Source: Shewanella metallivivens
GTDB lineage: Bacteria; Pseudomonadota; Gammaproteobacteria; Enterobacterales; Shewanellaceae
DNA: 64,000 bases
Reading direction: 5' to 3'
Assembly: GCF_028750675.1 (NCBI RefSeq)
Contig: NZ_JAQQPZ010000001.1
Coordinates: forward strand, 229,289 to 293,288
Below the pieces are notes generated by a model. It was not told where the DNA came from, made no database searches, and was given only the letters and a program-made list of their open reading frames with translations. Position 1 is the stretch's first letter. Each line of letters starts with the position of its first letter. This document shows positions 57,148 through 64,000 of the stretch, one piece after another. Made by a program: the position numbers and the translations under genes.

Positions 57148-58608
57148 TTATTGTTCGTTAGCTAAGGTGATGTTGTCTTCATCATCCGAATCAATATCGC
57201 CTTTACCCTTGGTTTTGATGATAATCAGTGCTGCAATAATTGCTGTGGTCACAATACCTGCCACTGTTGAAACTGTCATCGGCAAACCTGCACCTAAGGT
57301 CGTTGAGTTCAGCATAAAGCTAATCACTACACAGGTCATAAACATTGCTGGTACAGAACAAATCCAGTGGAACTTATTATGACGAAGCAAGTAAGCTGCA
57401 GCAGTCCAAAGCATCAATACGGCGGTGGTTTGATTCGCTACACCAAAGTAGCGCCAGATGATACCGAAGTCGACTTGCGTTAATACCGCACCGATAGCAA
57501 ATAATGGTATGGCCAACAAAAGGCGTTTTGGTAACTCAACTTGTTTGATGTTAAAGAACTCAGCCAAGATTAAACGAGCAGAGCGGAATGCCGTATCGCC
57601 AGAGGTAATTGGCAGTACGATAACACCTAAGATGGCTAAGAAGCCGCCAAATGCGCCAAGTAAACCGTTAGACGCTTCGTATACGACGTTTGCAGGGTTA
57701 CCCGCCATACCAGCATTAAGACCTTCAACACCGCCAAAGAACGATAATGCAATAGCACACCAGATTAACGCGATAACACCTTCACCAATCATGGCACCAA
57801 AAAACACAAAGCGGCCATTTGATTCGTTTTCAACACAACGTGCCATTAATGGAGATTGAGTTGCATGGAAGCCCGATACTGCACCACACGCAATTGTAAT
57901 GAATAGGGCAGGCCATAATGGCATGTCGTTAGGGTTAAGGTTAGTAAAGAAGTCACCCATTTCAAAGCCAGGTAACATAGTGTGTTCAGATGACAGCATT
58001 AAGGCAATGGTTAAGCCTACTGACATAAAGACTAATAACGCACCAAAGAAGGGGTAAAAACGACCAATAATTTTATCGATTGGTACAATCGTTGCGATTA
58101 AGTAGTAGCAGAAAATGACCCCAACAAAGATAGCAACATCGTAGCCTGTTAGTTTGCTTAATAATCCTGCTGGTGCTGAAATAAAGACCACGCCCACTAA
58201 CAATAATAAAATAATCGCAAACAAATTCATAAAGTGTTTAGCGTTTTTGCCTAAGTACTTACCGGCTAAGTTAGGTACTGATTGGCCATTATTGCGAACC
58301 GATAACATGCCTGAGAAGTAATCGTGAACTGCACCGGCAAATATACAACCAAACACAATCCATAGCATAGCTGCGGGGCCGTATAGAGCACCTAAAATAG
58401 GACCAAAAATTGGACCGACACCGGCAATGTTCAACAGTTGAATTAAGTAAACTTTCCCCTTTGACATAGGCACGTAATCGACGCCATCCGTTTGGGTAAA
58501 AGCAGGTGTTTGTCTTTGGGTGTTAATGCCGAATACTTTTTCAACAAAAGCCCCGTAAATAAAATACCCACCGATGAGTAAACCAACGCAGAGTAAAAAC
58601 CAAGTCAT
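57148..58608 (-). CDS. Short CstA-family permease (likely pyruvate transporter)
   Basis: A 486-residue inner-membrane protein with about 12-13 helices, beginning WFLLCVGLLIGGYFIYGAFVEK and carrying the CstA-family blocks GVGPIFGPILGALYGP and HDYFSGMLSVRNNGQSVP. E. coli CstA and BtsT have about 700 residues, so this is a shortened form that keeps the transporter core. The gene lies next to btsR-btsS and has a perfect pair of BtsR operators at 58680-58708, 72 bp upstream, which strongly suggests that it is the pyruvate transporter target of that system. The permease was not characterised here. Confidence 0.88.
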   Translation of the reverse strand: MTWFLLCVGLLIGGYFIYGAFVEKVFGINTQRQTPAFTQTDGVDYVPMSKGKVYLIQLLNIAGVGPIFGPILGALYGPAAMLWIVFGCIFAGAVHDYFSGMLSVRNNGQSVPNLAGKYLGKNAKHFMNLFAIILLLLVGVVFISAPAGLLSKLTGYDVAIFVGVIFCYYLIATIVPIDKIIGRFYPFFGALLVFMSVGLTIALMLSSEHTMLPGFEMGDFFTNLNPNDMPLWPALFITIACGAVSGFHATQSPLMARCVENESNGRFVFFGAMIGEGVIALIWCAIALSFFGGVEGLNAGMAGNPANVVYEASNGLLGAFGGFLAILGVIVLPITSGDTAFRSARLILAEFFNIKQVELPKRLLLAIPLFAIGAVLTQVDFGIIWRYFGVANQTTAVLMLWTAAAYLLRHNKFHWICSVPAMFMTCVVISFMLNSTTLGAGLPMTVSTVAGIVTTAIIAALIIIKTKGKGDIDSDDEDNITLANEQ

Positions 58609-58679
58609 TTTTATATCTCCCCATAAATATAGTAAGACAAGGTTAAAGCATCTCTGGCATAAATAGGGGCCAAACTCAG

Positions 58680-58708
58680 TAAGCGGTCAATATGGTGGGG
58701 TAAGCGGT
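58680..58708 (-). promoter_or_regulatory. BtsR operator: two direct ACCGCTTA repeats, 13-bp spacer
   Basis: On the minus strand ACCGCTTA (58708-58701), a 13-bp spacer and a second ACCGCTTA (58687-58680) match the BtsR consensus ACC(G/A)CT(C/T)A in its known direct-repeat arrangement with a 13-bp spacer. It is 72 bp upstream of the permease start and just past the end of btsR. Confidence 0.88.
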
Positions 58709-58772
58709 AAATAAAACCTTTAAACCGTTTTTAAATGAAGCAAAGCGTGCGGCACATCACGCTGCATCAGTG

Positions 58773-59483
58773 CTATTGAAATCCTAACAATTGCTTTAAC
58801 TCTTTGAGGTACCGACGTGACACTGGGACTTTTGCTCCCGTATGAGTGGTGACTTCTGCGCCGCAATCTGTGATTTCTATTTCAAATATTGCATTAGTTG
58901 AGAGTAAATATTGTTTATGACATCGAAACAACGACGTTTTTTCTTCGAGTACCTTGAGGGTCAGTTGGGTGTGAGAGACCCCTTTATTTGAATGGACATG
59001 AATCCCGCCCACATCGCTAACAATAAATTCAACATCGGCGGTAGCGACCACTTTGAGTTTGCTGCCAGTGTAGCAAGGCAAGTGAGCCAGTTGGCTGGGT
59101 AATAAGTTTGCCATTGGTTGTGGCGTCATATTACTGCGCACTTTATCCAGGGTTTGAGTAAAACGATTTTCATCAATTGGCTTTAATAGATAGTCAAATG
59201 CATTGTTATCAAAGGCTTTTACTGCGTATTCATCAAAGGCGGTAATAAATACAGCTCGCGGCATTTGTTCTGGGTTGAGCATGGCAATTAATTCCATTCC
59301 GTTGATCCGCGGCATTTGAATATCAACAAAGATTAAGTCAGGCTTAAGTTGGTTAATTTGTTGTAAAGCTTCTATGGCATTACCGCATTGGCCTAACACG
59401 TCAAAGTCTGGATGTTTGTCGAGTAAATCAGCCACTTCCTGACGAGCAAAGGGTTCATCATCAATAATTAAACAGCGGATCAT
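58773..59483 (-). CDS. btsR: LytTR response regulator BtsR
   Basis: A 236-residue response regulator of the LytTR class. The receiver has D8, D9 and phospho-acceptor D54 (IFVDIQMPRING) and the AFDYLLKPIDE switch; the LytTR DNA-binding domain (about 130-236) ends KVPVSRRYLKELKQLLGF. It matches E. coli BtsR (YehT, 239 residues) along its length. It overlaps the 3' end of btsS (ATGA), so both parts of the system are made together. Its operator is found in front of the adjacent permease gene. Confidence 0.93.
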   Translation of the reverse strand: MIRCLIIDDEPFARQEVADLLDKHPDFDVLGQCGNAIEALQQINQLKPDLIFVDIQMPRINGMELIAMLNPEQMPRAVFITAFDEYAVKAFDNNAFDYLLKPIDENRFTQTLDKVRSNMTPQPMANLLPSQLAHLPCYTGSKLKVVATADVEFIVSDVGGIHVHSNKGVSHTQLTLKVLEEKTSLFRCHKQYLLSTNAIFEIEITDCGAEVTTHTGAKVPVSRRYLKELKQLLGFQ

Positions 59484-61177
59484 AATGTGACCTCTTCAAG
59501 GGGAATACGCACTTGTACGCGAGTAAATTTATCTGCTTGGCAGTGCACCTCTATGCCATATTGTTCGCCAAAAAGATTTTGTAATCGTTTATGGACTAAG
59601 TTCATACCCAATCCTTCGGTATTGGTTGATGGTTTATATAGCCCGGCATTGTCGGTGACACTGAGCAGCAGGTCATTGCCGTCTGTGCTGGCTTCAACGT
59701 TTATCACCCCTTCATCAAACAGCAAGGATGTACCATGTTTAACTGCATTCTCTATTAATGGTTGTAAGGTAAATGCCGGCATTTTGTGATGATGATAAAT
59801 GGCTGGAATAGCAATGCTGACATTTAGCTTGTCGATAAATCGCGCATGTTCAATGGCGAGGTAAGCATCGATATGTTCTAGCTCATCACCTAAGGTGACC
59901 AAGCCTGTAGTGCGGGTGAGATTGATGCGCAAAAACTGCGACAATTGCTTGATGAGCTTTTTGGCCATGGCCGGGTCGCGGCTAATAATCGCGCCGATGG
60001 TGTTTAAGGCATTAAACAAAAAGTGAGGATTAACCTGAGCGTGGAGTAATTTAATTTCTGCTTGCATCAATAAGTTTTTTTGTTGTTCAAAGCGGCCATA
60101 TAAAATTTGGTTTGAGAGTAGCCGGGCAATACCTTCACCCAGAGTGCGGTTGATATTAAGGAACAACTTATTTTTAGGCTCATACAGCTTGATTGTACCA
60201 ACCACTTCGTCATTACTGCGCAAGGGAATAACTAAACTAGAACCCAGATTACACTGTGTTGATATAGAGCAAGCGTAGGTGGTGTCTACGCCATCGGCAA
60301 ACATCACCTTGTTTTGAGCAATGGCATCTAAGGTGATTTTCGATGAAATCGGTGTGTTTGGCAGATGATGGTCGGCGCCAATGCCAATAAAGGCTAATAG
60401 TTTGTGTCGGTCGGTAATCGCCACCGCACCAACCCGGGTTTCTTCGATGATAATTTGCGCCACTTTTTGGCTCGACTCTTCATTAAATCCTTTCGATAAA
60501 ATGCCAACACTGCGCTCAGCAATTTTTAGCGCATTGGTTGAAAAGCTCGAAGATAATTTATCGAACATGGTTTTTTGGTCGCGAACGATACTCATAAACA
60601 TCGCCGCGCCCAAGGAGTTAATTAATAGCATGGGAGGCGCAATAACATAAACCAATGCCCAAGCTTGTTCGAATGGCTTGGCAATTAACAGGATTAAGCT
60701 CATTTGTAATAATTCAGCGGTAAACGTCACCATAAAAACCCGGGCGGGATGATATAACGACTCTTCTTTACCAGATTTCTTGAGATAATAGCTAAATAAG
60801 CCTGCAGATAAGCCTTCGAGTGTCGTTGAAATCGCACACGCTAGATCGGTAAAACCGCCCATAGAGTAACGGTGTAAACCGCCCGTTAAGCCAACAAAAA
60901 AACCAGTCACTGGCCCGCCAAGTAACCCGCCTAACACCGCGCCCATCGCACGGGTATTGGCGATTGCGCCGGTGGTTTGTTCACCAAAATAGGTTGCCAT
61001 AATGCAAAATAGTGAAAACACCACATAAATAAAGATTTTGTGGGGTAAGCGTTTTGAGCTTTCGGCAAATAACTTAAATAGTGGTGTTTTACTGACCAAA
61101 TAAACAATAACCAAATACACGCACATTTGCTGCGTGAGTAATAAAATCAACGACATGAGTTCTCTCAAGGTAGTCAT
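59480..61177 (-). CDS. btsS: LytS-type sensor histidine kinase BtsS
   Basis: A 565-residue membrane sensor like E. coli BtsS (YehU, 561 residues), which binds pyruvate with high affinity. The N-terminal ~200 residues form the 5TM-LYT membrane domain (five or six helices), followed by a GAF domain (about 220-350) and a HisKA-7TM-like/HATPase module. The phosphorylated histidine is H385 in QVNPHFLFNALN, and the N-box/G-box are LIENAVKHG and TEGLGMNLVHKRL. The ATG start follows TTAGGA. Pyruvate as its signal is inferred from E. coli. Confidence 0.92.
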   Translation of the reverse strand: MTTLRELMSLILLLTQQMCVYLVIVYLVSKTPLFKLFAESSKRLPHKIFIYVVFSLFCIMATYFGEQTTGAIANTRAMGAVLGGLLGGPVTGFFVGLTGGLHRYSMGGFTDLACAISTTLEGLSAGLFSYYLKKSGKEESLYHPARVFMVTFTAELLQMSLILLIAKPFEQAWALVYVIAPPMLLINSLGAAMFMSIVRDQKTMFDKLSSSFSTNALKIAERSVGILSKGFNEESSQKVAQIIIEETRVGAVAITDRHKLLAFIGIGADHHLPNTPISSKITLDAIAQNKVMFADGVDTTYACSISTQCNLGSSLVIPLRSNDEVVGTIKLYEPKNKLFLNINRTLGEGIARLLSNQILYGRFEQQKNLLMQAEIKLLHAQVNPHFLFNALNTIGAIISRDPAMAKKLIKQLSQFLRINLTRTTGLVTLGDELEHIDAYLAIEHARFIDKLNVSIAIPAIYHHHKMPAFTLQPLIENAVKHGTSLLFDEGVINVEASTDGNDLLLSVTDNAGLYKPSTNTEGLGMNLVHKRLQNLFGEQYGIEVHCQADKFTRVQVRIPLEEVTL

Positions 61178-61259
61178 ATCGGTTAGGTATTCCTAACCGT
61201 GGTTTTGTGATGCTGCTAATTTAGCATGCGTGAATAATATTAAGGGATATGGCGCGTGG

Positions 61260-61604
61260 TTAACGTGACGACTTACTCAATATGGTTAATTGAGTCGTGT
61301 CTTGCTGCTGATAAAATTCATCTATCAACACTCTGAGGATTTTTGATTTAGCCATCTTGGAGGTTTTGGCTATTTCCTCCAGTTGTGAAATGCTTCTTTC
61401 TGTGAGAGTAAATGTGGCATGGCGGTAGATTTTAGTGCTCTTTTTATCGAGCCCCTTTAAAAACTGCGCTGTGGTTTGGCTCGTCGTATTTTGCCCTGCG
61501 GTTTTACCTAAAGCATAGTTGTTGGCATCTTCAATAAACTCATCAACCGACACTTTATTGCGAGTGTCTTTGAGTTTCTTGCGTTTAAGATCAGTTAAAC
61601 TCAT
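61260..61604 (-). CDS. Ribbon-helix-helix protein paired with a ParA-like ATPase
   Basis: A 114-residue basic protein. Its N-terminal part is charged (DLKRKKLKDTRN), the middle is glutamine/threonine-rich and the C-terminal ~45 residues resemble a ribbon-helix-helix DNA-binding domain (HATFTLTERSISQLEEIAKT, then SKILRVLIDEF). The ATG at 61604 overlaps the end of the ParA-like gene by 14 bp, so the two are translationally coupled. ParA plus a small DNA-binding protein is the layout of a partition system, but there are no obvious centromere repeats nearby. Function in the cell is unknown. Confidence 0.72.
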   Translation of the reverse strand: MSLTDLKRKKLKDTRNKVSVDEFIEDANNYALGKTAGQNTTSQTTAQFLKGLDKKSTKIYRHATFTLTERSISQLEEIAKTSKMAKSKILRVLIDEFYQQQDTTQLTILSKSSR

Positions 61605-62259
61605 AGCGGTTTTCTGGTGGAATGGCAAAAAGCTCATCAGCAATGGCGCGGATCTCGTCGGCAGCTTTACCATCGGGTTCTATTTCTAATACAGAAGAGC
61701 CACTTTCTTCACTGTCATCGTAGATGTTACGGCTAAAGGTAACAGAGTCTAGCGCGCGTAACCCAAATGATTGAACCACTTCTTTGGCTTCTAAAATGCG
61801 TTTAACTTGCGATGGAAGTGCAGGGCACTGGGTAATGACAATCGACGCCACCATTTTAGGGTTAACCATTTTACAGGTGCTTAGCATGTCCTCCATGTGC
61901 GGTAATGTTTTCAAATCACGGCGCTTAGGGCGCAATGGAATCACCACATAAGTTGCAACTGACATAGCCGCTCGCATAGCTAAATTATCCTGGCCGCCAC
62001 AATCGACAATCACGTAGTCAAAGCGCTCGTCTAAACTTAATAAGTCATTACGGATTTTTCCGTAGAGTTGGATACAGTTAATGGCTTTTAAGCTGGGGTC
62101 ATTGTTACGAGCTTGGATCCAATCTGATGTAGTGCGCTGTGGGTCACAATCAACCATCAACACATTAGCATTGAATTTTTGGGTAATATACACCGCAAGG
62201 TTTTGGGCTAAACAACTTTTACCGCTACCGCCTTTTTCTCCACCAACGAGCAATATCAT
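61591..62259 (-). CDS. Orphan ParA-family ATPase
   Basis: A 222-residue P-loop ATPase of the ParA/MinD class with a deviant Walker A GGEKGGSGKSCLAQNLAVY (about residues 7-25, signature lysine K9 before the G's), switch I DCDPQRTTSDWI and Walker B VIVDCGGQDN. It lacks the N-terminal HTH of plasmid ParA type Ia, so it is type Ib-like. The gene is followed by a ribbon-helix-helix gene with overlapping ends. It is distinct from the chromosomal ParAB of the origin region, whose ParB is not here. The cargo is unknown: a positioning role for a protein cluster or a relict plasmid partition pair are both possible. Confidence 0.85.
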   Translation of the reverse strand: MILLVGGEKGGSGKSCLAQNLAVYITQKFNANVLMVDCDPQRTTSDWIQARNNDPSLKAINCIQLYGKIRNDLLSLDERFDYVIVDCGGQDNLAMRAAMSVATYVVIPLRPKRRDLKTLPHMEDMLSTCKMVNPKMVASIVITQCPALPSQVKRILEAKEVVQSFGLRALDSVTFSRNIYDDSEESGSSVLEIEPDGKAADEIRAIADELFAIPPENRYEFN

Positions 62260-62359
62260 GTCTGGGTCCTCTATGCTTAACTAACGCTGCAAATAGTTGA
62301 TGCTGGTTATTGATTGAGTATAGAGCAGCCCACTAAGACTGCATGAAATATTCAATGAT

Positions 62360-62662
62360 TTAAATTAATTGAAGCGCAATATGGTAACTTTGTGCATTAC
62401 ATTCAGTGCATCGGCACACTTGGCCTTTGATAGTATTTTGCTTAGGCGTGTTCTCATTAAATGTGACCGCCACTAAGTCACCGAGTTTAAACGCCGCTTT
62501 AAAATCAAACAAAATACCTTTACGGGCTAAATCGATACAAATTCCATGGTCTTGGCAAGATTCACCTTGGGCGTTTATCCAATCTAAACGTACTCGCTCA
62601 GCTTCCATGTCGACTCGAAGTGAACCGCGTTTTTCATCAAATCCAGTTGGCTCTTGGCCCAT
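62360..62662 (-). CDS. PilZ-domain protein (degenerate c-di-GMP motif)
   Basis: A 100-residue single-domain PilZ protein. The first c-di-GMP motif RxxxR is intact as R12-G-S-L-R16, but the second motif (D/N)xSxxG reads DLARKG, with alanine in place of serine, so c-di-GMP binding may be weak. It has three cysteines near the C-terminus (QVCRCTECN) that could bind metal. It is a single gene 100 bp upstream of the ParA-like gene in the same direction; no functional link is visible. Confidence 0.75.
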   Translation of the reverse strand: MGQEPTGFDEKRGSLRVDMEAERVRLDWINAQGESCQDHGICIDLARKGILFDFKAAFKLGDLVAVTFNENTPKQNTIKGQVCRCTECNAQSYHIALQLI

Positions 62663-62844
62663 AGTGTCGCTCCTTGAATATCAAAACCCAGAAATAATAC
62701 GTCATTGTCTGCCATGTTATATGGCCTAATGTTTTTTCTTAACCATATTGTTAGCACAAATGCTTTGTTAAGCAAGCGCTAAGCTATCCTTGTATTAAAC
62801 TCAATAACGTTAATAAGGCTTGTTATTGATGCAGTATTCAGTGG

Positions 62845-63255
62845 TTAACTGTCGTAATCTTGGTTTTTAGGGTAAGGCATTTTTAACTGACCCCAACGAA
62901 TAACGATGACAGTACAAGCCAAAACTATAGTGGATAATGAGATGGCCAAAATGCGCCAGTCTTCCATGCCCTTCATGTCTAAAATTAGGTATCGCGCCAA
63001 TGCCACAATTGCGATGTACAGTGGCATGCGGATTGGCAGTTTGCCTGACTCAATGTAGTTAACCACCATGGCCAATACTTCGAGATAAATAAACAGCAAT
63101 AACAGATCAGCCAATTCAACCGTGCGAATGTCAATCATGTGGAGAATTTCTTCGCCAATGGCAAATAAGGTGGCCAGAGCAATGATGAACAAGACTAAGT
63201 GTTCAAAGCTCTTTAAGGATTTGATACTTAACTCTTTAGCTTTATGTAGTGGCAT
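62845..63255 (-). CDS. psiE: Phosphate-starvation-inducible PsiE family protein
   Basis: A 136-residue inner-membrane protein with four hydrophobic helices (about 18-36, 45-65, 74-92 and 104-122) and the PsiE family stretch IRTVELADLLLLFIYLEVLAMV followed by YIESGKLPIRMPLYIAIVALAR. PsiE is induced by phosphate starvation in E. coli; its activity is unknown. The gene is alone, between a PilZ gene and suhB on the same strand. Confidence 0.88.
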   Translation of the reverse strand: MPLHKAKELSIKSLKSFEHLVLFIIALATLFAIGEEILHMIDIRTVELADLLLLFIYLEVLAMVVNYIESGKLPIRMPLYIAIVALARYLILDMKGMEDWRILAISLSTIVLACTVIVIRWGQLKMPYPKNQDYDS

Positions 63256-63349
63256 AGTTGTTATTCTGTAAGCAAATGAATCTGCATTATCGACGAGTTT
63301 CGCTAATTTGCCCAGTGATCCGCTTCAACTTTAGCAAATTCAGAGACAA

Positions 63350-63390
63350 AAAAACCGCTAATAGCCATAAATGCTAATAGCGGTTTTTAA
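63350..63390 (-). terminator. Intrinsic terminator of suhB
   Basis: AAAAACCGCTA and TAGCGGTTTTT form an 11-bp outer stem with a partly paired inner section, followed by T-rich sequence on the minus strand. It is about 27 bp beyond the suhB stop codon. Confidence 0.85.
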
Positions 63391-63416
63391 TGATGTCTTG
63401 TCGAGGCGATATAAGC

Positions 63417-64000
63417 TTAGCGCTTTAACCCTTCGTTTAGTAACGGACGCATGGTTTTAACCAGCTGCGTGGTGACTTTTGGGCTACCAGCAACAATGTT
63501 GCCAGAAGTCATATAATTGTGAGCGCCCATAAAGTCGGTTACTGTACCGCCAGCTTCTCGGCAAATTAAGTCGCCAGCAGCGATGTCCCATGGCTTTAAG
63601 CCGATTTCAAAGAAACCGTCTAAACGACCAGCAGCAACGTAGGCAAGGTCTAATGCCGCAGAACCTGCACGACGTAAATCAGCACATTGTGGGAATACTT
63701 CACCTAAAATAGCCATGTAGCTTTCGGTGTGTTGACGTGCCTTGAATGGAAATCCAGTACCAATAATGGTACTGCTTAAGTCATTGACATTGGTTACACG
63801 TAAACGGAAATCGTTTAGTTTGGCGCCTTTACCGCGAACGGCAGAGAACAATTCTTCACGAACAGGATCATAAATAACGGCAACTTCAATTTTACCTTTA
63901 TATTGAACTGCGATAGAAACCGCAAAATGAGGAATACCACGAACGAAGTTATTAGTGCCATCCAAAGGATCAACTATCCAAACGTAATCTTTGTTGTCGC
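63417..64000 (-). CDS. suhB: Inositol-1-monophosphatase SuhB, C-terminal part (5' end outside window)
   Basis: The C-terminal ~194 residues of a SuhB-type phosphatase; the frame is open to the window edge. The metal-binding motif is WIVDPLDGTNNF near the window edge, followed by the family motifs HFAVSIAVQYKGKIEVAVIYDP, RRAGSAALDLAYVAAGRLDGFFE and LKPWDIAAGDLICREAGG. SuhB has Mg-dependent phosphatase activity and also assists ribosomal RNA antitermination together with the NusA/NusB/NusG complex. In this window the N-terminal ~73 residues are missing. The call is secure. Confidence 0.95.
   Translation of the reverse strand, partial: DNKDYVWIVDPLDGTNNFVRGIPHFAVSIAVQYKGKIEVAVIYDPVREELFSAVRGKGAKLNDFRLRVTNVNDLSSTIIGTGFPFKARQHTESYMAILGEVFPQCADLRRAGSAALDLAYVAAGRLDGFFEIGLKPWDIAAGDLICREAGGTVTDFMGAHNYMTSGNIVAGSPKVTTQLVKTMRPLLNEGLKR

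Overview
The window looks like a chromosomal segment of a marine Shewanella (Gammaproteobacteria, Alteromonadales), probably of the lower-GC, cold/marine type. This rests on gene content and order (ackA, yfbV, pflA, pflB; cysK, cysZ, smc, zipA, ligA; rraB; nrdDG), an SMC rather than a MukB condensin, and several short imperfect inverted-repeat elements. The species is not determined. There is no rRNA, tRNA, CRISPR array, prophage or complete transposase gene.

Layout. 1-6.4 kb: mixed-acid fermentation block with the end of acetate kinase (ackA), yfbV, pyruvate formate-lyase and its activase (pflB, pflA), and a DUF3360 membrane transporter where a formate channel is often found; pflB and the transporter each have a PdhR-like operator. 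6.4-13 kb: a gene-poor stretch with an orphan Fur-like palindrome, a LysR regulator, a large TonB-dependent receptor and cysK. 13-16 kb: a KAS III-like enzyme behind a FadR-like palindrome and a double-receiver diguanylate cyclase. 16-29.5 kb: DUF5916 protein, cysZ, then smc-zipA-ligA-DUF2919-HD-GYP, an epimerase-like protein, an S4 RNA-binding protein, rraB and a small repeat lipoprotein. 29.5-31.5 kb: a mobile-DNA island with three kinds of inverted-repeat element, one of which splits a 71-codon gene.

31.5-51.5 kb: a TSUP permease, the sbcD-sbcC nuclease, an M23 peptidoglycan hydrolase, VOC/GNAT/MFS genes, a frameshifted nitroreductase, a YgjP-type metallopeptidase, DUF3010, a DEAD-box helicase, a patatin-like protein, the NrdR-controlled anaerobic ribonucleotide reductase nrdDG and an Old Yellow Enzyme homologue. 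51.5-64 kb: a Fur-controlled siderophore receptor, yibL, ribA, an outer-membrane barrel protein, a VF530 protein, a short CstA-family permease with a textbook BtsR operator next to btsSR, an orphan ParA/ribbon-helix-helix pair, a PilZ protein, psiE and the end of suhB.

A recurring theme is pyruvate: PflBA, AckA, two PdhR-like operators and the BtsSR pyruvate-sensing system with its apparent permease target lie in one window. The strongest unusual signals are the CTAG-flanked miniature element whose removal restores an open frame, the BtsR site in front of a shortened CstA protein, the DUF3360/PdhR link, the tandem NrdR boxes, the nitroreductase frameshift at an A6 run, and a 20-bp stem-loop between the DUF3010 and YgjP-like genes.
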